Part shown: positions 1 to 8,653 of the stretch, piece after piece
Layout: every line of letters starts with the position of its first letter
Position numbering within the stretch: the first letter of the stretch is position 1
From: Bacteroidia bacterium
GTDB lineage: Bacteria; Bacteroidota; Bacteroidia; B-17B0; Aurantibacillaceae
DNA: 64,000 nucleotides
Direction of reading: 5' to 3'
Assembly (NCBI GenBank): GCA_026414605.1
Contig: JAOAIP010000021.1
Span: 37,018-101,017 of the forward strand
Notes under the pieces: generated by a model
Seen by the model: the letters and a program-made list of their open reading frames with translations, nothing else
Databases searched by the model: none
What the model was told of the DNA's origin: nothing
Translations under genes and position numbers: made by a program

Positions 1-662
1 ACATCAAAAAGTTCAGACAAATTGGGCGCTTCGTATTCAATGGCATTAATATCAATAGATATTGATGGTGGTAATTGAATAATTTCTCTTTTTAGTAATT
101 CAAAAAAAGATTTGGCATTGGCCTGAACATCAAAAGCCGCATTGTGAGCAAGATCAAATTTTACACCAAATAATTTTTCATAAAGTTCTTCTAATTTAGG
201 CGTTTTTAATCCACCACCTTTACCGCCTTTTAATCCGCAAAAATTGATGACTTCTTTGGAAGTACAAGTGTCAATAAGTTCTTTGCATTCAATTAAATTT
301 TTATCTAAACCTGCACGAATAAATTCTGCTGTAATAACAGGAATATCGTAAGAAATGATATTATGTCCTGCAATAACTTGTGCTTGTTGTAAAGCATTTA
401 CAAAATCAAGAAGGGCTTGCGACAAATCAATTCCTTCTTTTAAGGCACGTTCTGTTGTTATTTTATGCACTTTTGCCGCATCATAAGGAATTTCAAATCC
501 ATTAGGTTTAATGATTTGGCTGTATTGTTGAAGGAGTTTTCCTTTTGCATCGTGCAATTGAAAAGCAAGTTGTACAACACGAGGATAATTATCCAAATTA
601 GAAAAATCTTGTGTGCCTTCTTTTATAAAGCCCGTTGTTTCTACATCAAATATTAAGAACAT
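1..662 (-). CDS. dnaE: DNA polymerase III alpha subunit, N-terminal proofreading exonuclease part (partial)
   Basis: The visible 220 residues form a DEDD-type 3'-5' exonuclease: ExoI DVETTG near residues 6-11, ExoII around GHNIISYD, and ExoIII HNAAFDVQA near the window edge. The gene starts with ATG at 662 and is cut by the left edge. In Bacteroidota this kind of exonuclease (with the NYPRVVQLAFQLHD stretch and the CGLKGGKGGGLKTPKLEELY insert) is usually the N-terminal domain of a long DnaE replicative polymerase, so proofreading and synthesis sit on one chain. That fusion is an inference because the polymerase part lies outside the window. The alternative is a free-standing DnaQ-like exonuclease. 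A TATCTTTG promoter element lies 20 bp upstream of the start. Confidence 0.75.
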   Translation of the reverse strand, partial: MFLIFDVETTGFIKEGTQDFSNLDNYPRVVQLAFQLHDAKGKLLQQYSQIIKPNGFEIPYDAAKVHKITTERALKEGIDLSQALLDFVNALQQAQVIAGHNIISYDIPVITAEFIRAGLDKNLIECKELIDTCTSKEVINFCGLKGGKGGGLKTPKLEELYEKLFGVKFDLAHNAAFDVQANAKSFFELLKREIIQLPPSISIDINAIEYEAPNLSELFD

Positions 663-681
663 AATTTAAAAATTTAGGTAA

Positions 682-689
682 CAAAGATA
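682..689 (-). promoter_or_regulatory. Bacteroidota -7 promoter element (TATCTTTG)
   Basis: On the minus strand this reads TATCTTTG, an exact match to the Bacteroidota TAnnTTTG -7 box, about 20 nt before the ATG of the dnaE-type gene. I see no clear -33 TTTG. Confidence 0.6.
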
Positions 690-784
690 AGGAAAAAGAA
701 CGGACAAGACAGTGTTTTGTTGAAATTTTTGGATAAGTATTTTATTAACTAAAAAAATGGCAACTTTCTTTGTGGTGTTAGTGT

Positions 785-1012
785 CTATAAAAAAGTGCCG
801 TAGGCACGATTCCCTTTTTGTATTGTAAGGCTGAACTTCAGTCCGTCCGAAATATAAATCCGCGTCCAACAAAGATCCATCGGATCGGATCATATTTAAT
901 CATCAAAAATGGGTCGTTCCTACGGAACTCATTTTGATTCTATCTTTTGATCAATGGACTAAAGTCCATTGCTACAATATATTTTTTTCCTATGGAACTG
1001 ATATCTATGCGG
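785..1012. repeat. Short-palindrome intergenic repeat, copy R1
   Basis: A string of short perfect or near-perfect palindromes: GTGCCGTAGGCAC at about 796, GTTCCTACGGAAC at about 915, and ATGGACTAAAGTCCAT at about 955, separated by AT-rich spacers. A more degraded relative with the same order of blocks is at about 30223-30390, and the ATGGACTAAAGTCCAT block recurs alone near 49232. The shared block order points to a dispersed non-coding repeat family, not to chance. Confidence 0.6.
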
Positions 1013-1237
1013 TTAAAAAAATAATTGATTATCGCTTTAAAGAATCTAAAATCAATTTGTACTCAAAAATTTAAATCCTACCTATCACTTAAAAAAATAA
1101 TTACCATTTTTTATAAGAAGAAATGTTTTTACAATTGTTGATTAAAAAATACACCTATACACATCCAAATGTTCAAAAAAATTTAGGGAATAAACTCTTA
1201 AACCTACTTAAAATACCTTGGAAAATATTTAAAAACT

Positions 1238-2449
1238 CTATTGTTGTAATCCTAAAATTGTTTTTAATTTTGCAATTTGAGAATTCCACCAAAGTTGATT
1301 ACTTTCTAATTCTTCGGGCGAAGAAAAATCTGTTACATAGAGCACCACATCATTTGTCAAAGGATTTTTGTAGATGTTAAACTCAAAATAACTACCGTCG
1401 TTTTTATCCACCCATTGAAAACGTACCAAAGTATTTCTTTCTTGCTTAACCAAACGGGCTTGTTGGGGCACACCATTCCATACAAATGTATAAATGCCAT
1501 TTCTTATATGAACATCATCACAAAACCATTCTGTAAGTTCTTTGGGGTCCGTTAAAAACTTGTACAATAATTCAGGAGATGTTTTGCAAGAATATTCTAA
1601 TGTGTACTTACCTGGTGGCTCGGGTAATTCTTCGGTGGTACGAGAAAATACAGAGGTAATATCATCGCTTAAACTTTCACTAAAACCTGTTTTTTCAGAT
1701 GTTTTTACTGAATGAGGAATGTATTGTTCTTCTTTTGTTTCTTCCAGTACTTTTTCAATCGTTATTTCTTCTTTGGGTTTTGAAGATAATGAAATATTGC
1801 TTTTTGATGATGTTGAAGATGCTTTAGGTTTATCTTCAGAGGAAATTTTTGTGATATTAGCAGATGTTGAGGATGTGGTAGAAGTACTTGATGTTTTGGC
1901 GGCATCTGCTTTTGTAAATTTTGGAGTGCTGATTGTTTTAGTTGAAACTTTTTTTTGTGGAGAAGATTTTTTTGCTTTAGGTTGAGTAGTTGCTTTTGTT
2001 GATTTTGTTACTGCTTTTTTAGGTTCTTGTTTTTTGGGTGTCTTAATGGATTTTTTAGCAGTTGATTTACTGGTGGAAGCAGTTTTTGCTGATTTTTTAA
2101 GTTTAGATGAAGTTGAGATATTCTGTTTTTTAGTAGAAAGGGATTTTTGTTTTTGGGTTACTACTTTTTTAGGAGATTTCTTTTTTGAAGTAGAAAGAGA
2201 TTTTTTAGTGGCGGCTTTTTTAGTAGGAGCGGGTTTAGAGATTTTTTTAGTACTTTTCTTCTTTAAAGATTTTTTAAGCGAAGAATTTTTTTTAAGTTTC
2301 TTTTGTTCCTTGACCTTCTTATTGGATGCTGATTTTTTTGAAGCGACTTCTTTCTTTTTAAGGGATTTAAGAGATTTTGTTCCCTTTTTTTCTACTTTTT
2401 TCTGCTCCTTTTTAATTTTTTCTTTTTTGGAAATTTTTTTAGCCGCCAT
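1238..2449 (-). CDS. START-like (SRPBCC) domain protein with a long lysine-rich N-terminal tail
   Basis: Residues 280-403 form a START-like/AHSA1 helix-grip domain of the type that is widespread in Bacteroidota as a stand-alone protein of roughly 125-130 residues; TEWFCDDVHIRNG and QLWWNSQIAKLK are recognisable. The first ~230 residues are almost entirely K, S, T and A in SKK/KKS/TKK patterns, like the tails of histone H1-like or DNA-binding AlgP-like proteins. An acidic linker (about 230-279) follows. The ligand of the START part is unknown. A nucleic-acid-binding role for the tail is inferred from composition only. The ATG at 2449 is in frame throughout, so the tail is part of the gene as read. 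An internal start producing only the C-terminal domain cannot be excluded. Confidence 0.8.
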   Translation of the reverse strand: MAAKKISKKEKIKKEQKKVEKKGTKSLKSLKKKEVASKKSASNKKVKEQKKLKKNSSLKKSLKKKSTKKISKPAPTKKAATKKSLSTSKKKSPKKVVTQKQKSLSTKKQNISTSSKLKKSAKTASTSKSTAKKSIKTPKKQEPKKAVTKSTKATTQPKAKKSSPQKKVSTKTISTPKFTKADAAKTSSTSTTSSTSANITKISSEDKPKASSTSSKSNISLSSKPKEEITIEKVLEETKEEQYIPHSVKTSEKTGFSESLSDDITSVFSRTTEELPEPPGKYTLEYSCKTSPELLYKFLTDPKELTEWFCDDVHIRNGIYTFVWNGVPQQARLVKQERNTLVRFQWVDKNDGSYFEFNIYKNPLTNDVVLYVTDFSSPEELESNQLWWNSQIAKLKTILGLQQ

Positions 2450-2520
2450 AAAAAATTTTTTGGCAAAATATACCTATAAACACTCTATTTTGTATCACAA
2501 AAGCATTATTTTAACATATT

Positions 2521-5319
2521 TTAACTTATACTCAATTCTTTCTTAAATAAAAAATTAGCCGTGTAACTTGTAGAGCAGTTTTTAAAGTTTTGCAATGTGC
2601 CTTGATAAACCACCTCTCCCCCATTTTTTCCACCTTCTGGACCTAAATCAATAATCCAATCTGCATTTTTAATTATATCTTGTTGGTGTTCAATAATAAT
2701 AATAGTATGTCCTCTATAAATAAGTTGTTGTAATGCTTTCATCAAAACATCAATATCGTAAAAATGAAGTCCTGTAGAGGGTTCATCTAATATAAATAAA
2801 GTGGAAGATAATTTCTCCTGTTGTAAAAATTGTGCAATTTTAAGTCGTTGTAATTCTCCCCCACTCATTTTAGAAGTACTCTGTCCCATTGGTACATAAC
2901 CTAAACCAACAGAACGAAGTATATCTAAAGTTTTTAAGATTTTATTTTTTAAATCCACAAATTGAGTTTCTTTTTCAAACAACTGATAGGCCTCATCAAT
3001 ACTCATTTCCAAAACATCGCTGATAGTATATCCATTGTAATTAACTTGTAATATTTCTTTAGTAAATCTTTTTCCATTACAAGCATCACAAGTCATTTCA
3101 ATATCTGCCATAAATTGCATCGGAATACGAATGATGCCTTCACCTTGACATTTTTCACATCTTCCACCATGGGTATTAAAAGAAAAGAAAGACGGGTCAA
3201 AGCCCAATCCTTGCAAACGTGAATATCTTGAAAATAATACACGGATATCATCATATACACCTGTATAAGTAGCACAATTACTTCTTGACGAAGTACTCAC
3301 AGAATCTTGGCTAATATATTGCAATGCCTTAATTTTGTTGTATGCCCCTGATAATTTTTCTGAAGATTTACCCAATACAATTACTTTCTCTAATTCGGGG
3401 ATAAGTTCTTCTTCTACAAGCGTTGATTTGCCTGACCCTGAAACTCCTGTAATACAAGTGATAGCATTAAAAGGAAATTGGATTTCTATGTTCTTTAAAT
3501 TATTGGCAGTAGCATTTTTTAGGTAAATAAATTCAAAATATTCTCTATTGAAAGAAGAATGGATGGTTACTGATTTTTTCCCTGTAAGATAGTCGGCGGT
3601 TAAAGAATTTTGAGCGTTTTTTAATTCTTCTACATTTCCTTGAAATACTACATTTCCACCTTGCTTTCCTGCTTTTGGTCCTAAATCAATAAGCATATCT
3701 GCATTGCGCATCACTTCTTCATCGTGTTCTACTAACATTAGGGTATTTCCTTCATCTCTTAATTTTTTAAGGGCTTTAATCAAACGATGAGTATCTCGCG
3801 GATGTAAACCTGTTGTAGGTTCATCCAATACATAAATACTTCCAACTAAACTACTACCTAATGCCGTTGTTAGATATACTCTTTGCGATTCGCCACCACT
3901 TAATGTTCGCATCTCTCTATTTAAAGTGAGATAAGGCAAACCTACTTCACACAAAAATTCTAACCTTGCAATAATTTCTTGAAGCAATTTTTGAACGGCT
4001 TCTTTATGAGGAATTTTTTCTACTACTTCTTCTTTGAAATATCTCAAAAGTTCATCTACAGGCATTTCAACAAAATCAGCAATGGTATGATTGAGTATTT
4101 TAATATAAAGGGCTTCTTTTCTTAAGCGTGAACCTTGACATTCAGAACATAATAGATGGGACTTTAATCGTGCAAAACTTCCTGATCTGAAATCTTGATA
4201 ATACTTTGAATCGTCTTCACTCATTAAAATGAAATAGATACCCGGAATACGTGCTTCGCCAAACCAAATTTTTTTGATTTCATCTTCAGACAATTTTTCA
4301 ATTGGAGTATTTAATAAATTTTCATAAATAGAATAAATCATTCCTAATCCTTTAATTCTTTCAATAACGTAATAAGGAATATTTCTACTCAAAGCCCCCT
4401 TCAAAATAGATTTCTTTTTATCTACGATCACCTTATTGATATCAAAATCAAATATCCGTCCTGTACCTTTACATTTTTGACAAATTCCATACGGATTATT
4501 AAACGCAAAAAGTTGAGGCGAGGGTTCTTCAAATTGAATTCCATCAGATTCTAATACATTGCTAAATTTGTGAAAATCCCATTCATTATCTTTTTGAGAA
4601 ATCACATAACACACGCCTTCTCCTTGATTAAAAGCCGTTTCAATACTATCTGTTAATCTTGAAATTGTATCTTCATCAAGTGTATTTTCTAAAATAAATC
4701 GGTCAATAATTAAATAACAATGTTCAATTTTTTTGGGCAAATTGTCAATAGCGTCTTTGATTTTGAGTATTTCTTCATTGATAAGCACTCTTGAAAAACC
4801 GGATTCTAAAAGAGTTTCAAGCGTTTTTTTTAAGTAACCATTAATATGAATACTATTTGCAATAAATACATTTGATGACGCGGGTAATGTCTGAACAAAT
4901 TGAACAACATCTTGTGGATAGTAACGTTTAATTTCTTTTCCTGTAACAGGATGAATAATAAGACCTACACGTGCAAATAAAACACGCAAATAATCGTAAA
5001 TTTCTGTAACTGTACCAACAGTACTTCTTGGATTATTGGTCGTGGTTTTTTGTTCTAATGCAATACAAGGCGATAGTCCTTTAATATAATCGACAGGGGG
5101 CTTGGGCAATCGTTCTACAAACTGACGAGCATAAGAAGACAAACTTTCGATGTACCTTCTGTGTCCTTCTGCATAAATAGTATCATAAGCCAATGAAGTT
5201 TTTCCTGAACCCGATACTCCCGTGATGACTATCAACTTTTTATGTGGAATAACAAGATCAATGCCTTTAAGATTATGAGTTCGGGCATTTTTTATCACTA
5301 TAAAATTTTGCTTTGCCAT
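2521..5319 (-). CDS. uvrA: UvrABC excinuclease subunit A (DNA damage recognition ATPase)
   Basis: A 932-residue tandem ABC ATPase of the nucleotide excision repair complex, which loads UvrB at lesions. Both halves are complete: Walker A GVSGSGKTSLAYDT near residue 34 and GVSGSGKSTLVEEE near 645, signature motifs LSGGESQRV and MSGGELQRL, and Walker B followed by LDEPTTGLH and LDEPSTGLH. The CxxC zinc modules are present (CQKCKGTG with CSECQGSR; CEKCQGEG with CDACNGKR). The usual IDQSPIGRTPRSNPATYTG stretch reads YISQDSVSTSSRSNCATYTG here, a mild divergence in the conserved loop. Length is normal for the family. A minus-strand TATTTTTG box lies just upstream of the ATG. It stands next to the START-like gene with a 71-bp gap. 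Confidence 0.95.
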   Translation of the reverse strand: MAKQNFIVIKNARTHNLKGIDLVIPHKKLIVITGVSGSGKTSLAYDTIYAEGHRRYIESLSSYARQFVERLPKPPVDYIKGLSPCIALEQKTTTNNPRSTVGTVTEIYDYLRVLFARVGLIIHPVTGKEIKRYYPQDVVQFVQTLPASSNVFIANSIHINGYLKKTLETLLESGFSRVLINEEILKIKDAIDNLPKKIEHCYLIIDRFILENTLDEDTISRLTDSIETAFNQGEGVCYVISQKDNEWDFHKFSNVLESDGIQFEEPSPQLFAFNNPYGICQKCKGTGRIFDFDINKVIVDKKKSILKGALSRNIPYYVIERIKGLGMIYSIYENLLNTPIEKLSEDEIKKIWFGEARIPGIYFILMSEDDSKYYQDFRSGSFARLKSHLLCSECQGSRLRKEALYIKILNHTIADFVEMPVDELLRYFKEEVVEKIPHKEAVQKLLQEIIARLEFLCEVGLPYLTLNREMRTLSGGESQRVYLTTALGSSLVGSIYVLDEPTTGLHPRDTHRLIKALKKLRDEGNTLMLVEHDEEVMRNADMLIDLGPKAGKQGGNVVFQGNVEELKNAQNSLTADYLTGKKSVTIHSSFNREYFEFIYLKNATANNLKNIEIQFPFNAITCITGVSGSGKSTLVEEELIPELEKVIVLGKSSEKLSGAYNKIKALQYISQDSVSTSSRSNCATYTGVYDDIRVLFSRYSRLQGLGFDPSFFSFNTHGGRCEKCQGEGIIRIPMQFMADIEMTCDACNGKRFTKEILQVNYNGYTISDVLEMSIDEAYQLFEKETQFVDLKNKILKTLDILRSVGLGYVPMGQSTSKMSGGELQRLKIAQFLQQEKLSSTLFILDEPSTGLHFYDIDVLMKALQQLIYRGHTIIIIEHQQDIIKNADWIIDLGPEGGKNGGEVVYQGTLQNFKNCSTSYTANFLFKKELSIS

Positions 5320-5345
5320 CGAATTAAATATTTAATTTAAGGAGA

Positions 5346-5353
5346 CAAAAATA
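5346..5353 (-). promoter_or_regulatory. Bacteroidota -7 promoter element for uvrA (TATTTTTG)
   Basis: Minus-strand TATTTTTG, an exact TAnnTTTG match 27 nt before the uvrA ATG. No spaced -33 TTTG was recognised. Confidence 0.55.
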
Positions 5354-5384
5354 CGATATTAAGTTCAAAGAAATTTATTTTTGG

Positions 5385-5392
5385 TAATTTTG
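5385..5392 (+). promoter_or_regulatory. Bacteroidota -7 promoter element (TAATTTTG)
   Basis: Plus-strand TAATTTTG, 22 nt before the ATG of the propeller-SpoIIE gene and divergent from the uvrA promoter 32 bp away. Confidence 0.55.
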
Positions 5393-5414
5393 CAGAAAAA
5401 TTAGATTTTCAAAA

Positions 5415-8400
5415 ATGAAGAAAATCCTTATAAGATATTTTTGTTGTTATTTATTTCTTTTTCCAGTTATCATTGTTGCACAAAATGTCAATTTCAGAAA
5501 ATTTACTACGTCTGATGGATTGATGAGTAATCAAGTAGAAGCATTGTTTTTAGACAGCAAAGGGCAATTATGGATATCCAATGGCAATGGCATTACTCGT
5601 TTTAATGGCAAAGAATTCAAAAATTATTTGAACGACTCAATACTCACCGAAGTGAATAAAGTCAATGCTTTTTCAATTAAAGAATTAGAAGATGGAAGTA
5701 TATTTTATTCAATGAAATATGGTTATGCCAAAACTTCTAAGAAAAAACCTTATTACTTAGATATTTTTTTATCTGACACATTAGCATTAAAAGAAGAAAA
5801 TGGCGTAAGTGATAAAAATGGCATTCAGTACTTCAAAAAGGGCTATTTAGATTTTGATTTCAAACAATTAAAAGTTACTAATAAAGTTTTTGAATCTTAT
5901 CCCGATAATTTTTCTTTTCCATCTAATTTATTGTGTTCTAATCAAGGCAATGTTTTTTATTCTTTTTACAATAAAGGTAATGACACCAGAACTTTGTATC
6001 TCTATAAAAATAAATCTTTCACTAAAGTGTATGATGAAGTACCTTTTATAATGGCAGGTATATTAGAATTTGGCAATTATTATTACATATTACCAGAAGA
6101 ATTTAATGACCATCAGCCCATTATTCTTGTGAATAAAAATAATTTTTTTAAAACTTTCATTAAGAAAAACAGAGAAACTCCATCATTAGAGTTTATTGGA
6201 AATGGCTTTATAGATAATGGAAATATAGTATTACCAACTACGAATGGTGTTTTAGTTATCAGCCCTAAAAACGAACAAATTTTTATCAAAGAAGAACTTA
6301 ATAAACTCAATAATGAAAGTGGATTGCCATCATTAAACAAACCATTGTATAAATTTTTTAACTACATAATAAATGGCTACAGATGGATTGATTTAAACTC
6401 AAAAAAGATATTTATTACTGAACCTTTACTTGACTTACTCAAAAGAGAAGTGCCTATCAAAGAAGCCATTCCTGATTTAGAAGGCAACTTGTGGTATGCT
6501 ACTTATGATGGGTTGTTGCAAATTAATTTACTACCTTATAATTATTTATATGACATTACAGAGGATAGAATTGCAGAAATAAATGACTCTATTCAAAACA
6601 ATCGTTTCAAATGCATGTCTAATGACTTAAAAAATATAGAATTTTGCTTGACCAACGATTCTGAAAATGTGCAAATTTTAATTCCTGAAATTAAAGACAA
6701 GTTTTACAAGTATGATTTAAATTCCAAAAAAATTTCAGAAATCTACGTTCAAGGATTATTTTCACCTATCTTAAGAGAACGGTTATATCCATTATTATCT
6801 TACAAAAAATTATTGATATGTCAAGAATACACCAGAGGTTTAGTAATTTATCATCTCAGTGCTACTTTAGATACTGCTTATTATCATTTATGGAATTATT
6901 CTAATAGTTTATTATCTAATTATATTGAAAATATATTTGTAGATAAAAAAGAAAATTTCTGGTTAATAACTTGGGATGGTATTCAACTCATTCAATACAA
7001 CGACTTAATCAATGAAAACTATGAGTATTCAATCAAATATTCTCAAAGTTTGAAATTGGATATGATTCCATTTATGAAAGATGCAGAAATTTATTTTGCT
7101 GATGGTAAAAAACTTTTTAGTATAAACACAGATAAAGTTTATCTTAATCAAAAGCCCCCTGAAATTATCATTGATAAAATTACTTACAAATTAAAAAACA
7201 AACAATTTGAAATTCAATTTAAAAAGGATAGTTTGTATGAGATACCATACAATTTTGAAGAATTAAGTGTAGAATTTTATGCTGTATGCTTAACCGATGG
7301 CAAAAAGGTGCAATATAAATACGTCTTAGATGGCAATAATCATTTTCAAAAAGAAGGTAAAATTGTATTAAATGATTTAAAATCTGGTATTCACACATTA
7401 GGAATTTATGCATCTAACAATATCAATATCTGGAATAAAGTTCCTATTGTTATTCAATTTGAAATACTTCCGCCATTTTGGGAAAGATGGTGGTTTAGAA
7501 TTTTATTTATATCTCTATTTAGTTTAATGATTCTTTTAATTATTAAATACAGAGAAAAAGAATTAAAACAACAAAAGAGAAAATTAGAAAATATAGTAAA
7601 AGAAAGAACCAAAGAATTAGAAGAGAAAAATATCTTAATACAACAAAAGAACACAGAAATAATAGATAGCATTAACTACGCCAAACGACTACAAAAATCA
7701 TCCGTTCCATCTGAAACAGAAGTGAAAAAAATATTTCCTAATTCGTTTGTATTGTATATGCCAAAAGATATTGTAGCAGGTGATTTTTATTTTGCTGGAA
7801 TTATTAGAACAAATGATGGAATTGAATTAAAAGGAATTGCTGTAGGAGATTGCACTGGTCATGGTGTGCCAGGTGCTTTTATGAGTATTCTTACTTTGGC
7901 GTATGTAAAACAATCATTAGTAGAAAAAGATATAAATTCACCAGCAGAAGCATTAGAATTTATTTCAACAAAAATTCAAAAAGTGTTAGAATACAAGAAT
8001 AAAGAAGACGAAGTAAAAGATAGTGCTGATATGGTGTTTGCTGTCTTTGACAAAGAAATGACTAAACTTTGGTGTGCTTGTGCAAACAATCCTATCTATA
8101 TTGTCCGAAATAAAGAACTTATAGAAATTCCTGCTCAAAAAAGAACAGTTGGTTACTGCGATAATAATGATCCCTTTGTCAATCACACATTAGAATTACA
8201 AAAAGACGATACTATTTACTTTTTTACAGATGGCTATGCAGACCAATTTGGCGGAAAAAAATATTTTCCTAATTCAACAAAAGATAAAAAGTTTACTAAA
8301 AAAAGATTGAAAGATACACTCATAGCAATAGCCCACTTGGATGTTGAACAACAAAAAGAAGAACTGATTAAAATACATTTAGATTGGAAAGGAAACAGCG

Positions 8401-8444
8401 AACAAACTGATGATATTTGTATCATTGGAATAAAAATAATTTGA
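5415..8444 (+). CDS. Periplasmic propeller sensor fused to a cytoplasmic SpoIIE-type serine phosphatase
   Basis: A 1009-residue inner-membrane signalling protein. Residues 1-22 are a signal sequence ending VIIVAQ. Two-component-regulator (Reg_prop) repeats follow (LFLDSKGQLWISNGNGITRF, NIFVDKKENFWLITWDGI). A Y_Y_Y-type module ends near residue 690, one membrane segment (WWFRILFISLFSLMILLIIK) spans about 691-712, and a coiled coil runs through EKELKQQKRKLENIVKERT. The C-terminal PP2C/SpoIIE domain has the metal-binding GDFYF near 790, GDCTGHGVPGAFMSI, TDGYADQFGG and a final DDICIIG. In the better known hybrid regulators the propeller drives a histidine kinase; here the output is a phosphatase, presumably acting on an anti-sigma or anti-anti-sigma type partner that is not in this window. 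The ligand is unknown. Confidence 0.88.
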   Translation: MKKILIRYFCCYLFLFPVIIVAQNVNFRKFTTSDGLMSNQVEALFLDSKGQLWISNGNGITRFNGKEFKNYLNDSILTEVNKVNAFSIKELEDGSIFYSMKYGYAKTSKKKPYYLDIFLSDTLALKEENGVSDKNGIQYFKKGYLDFDFKQLKVTNKVFESYPDNFSFPSNLLCSNQGNVFYSFYNKGNDTRTLYLYKNKSFTKVYDEVPFIMAGILEFGNYYYILPEEFNDHQPIILVNKNNFFKTFIKKNRETPSLEFIGNGFIDNGNIVLPTTNGVLVISPKNEQIFIKEELNKLNNESGLPSLNKPLYKFFNYIINGYRWIDLNSKKIFITEPLLDLLKREVPIKEAIPDLEGNLWYATYDGLLQINLLPYNYLYDITEDRIAEINDSIQNNRFKCMSNDLKNIEFCLTNDSENVQILIPEIKDKFYKYDLNSKKISEIYVQGLFSPILRERLYPLLSYKKLLICQEYTRGLVIYHLSATLDTAYYHLWNYSNSLLSNYIENIFVDKKENFWLITWDGIQLIQYNDLINENYEYSIKYSQSLKLDMIPFMKDAEIYFADGKKLFSINTDKVYLNQKPPEIIIDKITYKLKNKQFEIQFKKDSLYEIPYNFEELSVEFYAVCLTDGKKVQYKYVLDGNNHFQKEGKIVLNDLKSGIHTLGIYASNNINIWNKVPIVIQFEILPPFWERWWFRILFISLFSLMILLIIKYREKELKQQKRKLENIVKERTKELEEKNILIQQKNTEIIDSINYAKRLQKSSVPSETEVKKIFPNSFVLYMPKDIVAGDFYFAGIIRTNDGIELKGIAVGDCTGHGVPGAFMSILTLAYVKQSLVEKDINSPAEALEFISTKIQKVLEYKNKEDEVKDSADMVFAVFDKEMTKLWCACANNPIYIVRNKELIEIPAQKRTVGYCDNNDPFVNHTLELQKDDTIYFFTDGYADQFGGKKYFPNSTKDKKFTKKRLKDTLIAIAHLDVEQQKEELIKIHLDWKGNSEQTDDICIIGIKII

Positions 8445-8621
8445 TGATTTGTAAATTAAATTATGTAACAATTTATTATTAAAAAAAACATCAACGCCTT
8501 AAATCAGAATAATTAAGCAATATAAAATTAAAATCATAATCACAATCAATAGCACAAGAATAAATACTTATAAGAAATTGAAGTTTATAAAAAGTACATT
8601 CACTAACAGAAACTTTTCGTG

Positions 8622-8629
8622 TATCTTTG
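8622..8629 (+). promoter_or_regulatory. Bacteroidota -7 promoter element (TATCTTTG) that fixes the downstream start
   Basis: Exact TAnnTTTG box. An in-frame TTG at 8627 lies inside it, so that TTG cannot be the start of the aminotransferase. The ATG at 8654 leaves a leader of about 20 nt. Confidence 0.65.
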
Positions 8630-8653
8630 CCAAAATCTATTAAAGATTGTTTT

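Larger units (their letters stand above)
663..1237. other. Intergenic stretch with a decayed palindromic repeat, no gene seen
   Basis: This 575-bp gap between two minus-strand genes holds no convincing gene. Its middle part is a cluster of short palindromes, listed separately. The small open frames crossing it are low-complexity and have no signal, domain or start context. Confidence 0.6.

Noticed and set aside
666..893. 75-residue minus-strand frame
   Set aside because: It spans palindromic repeat R1 and has no signal or family.
1719..2546. Plus-strand frames rich in Phe/Leu/Val
   Set aside because: They are the antisense of the lysine-rich tail of the START-like gene.
8627..8653. TTG start giving nine extra residues to the aminotransferase
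   Set aside because: The TTG lies inside the promoter -7 box, upstream of the likely transcript start.
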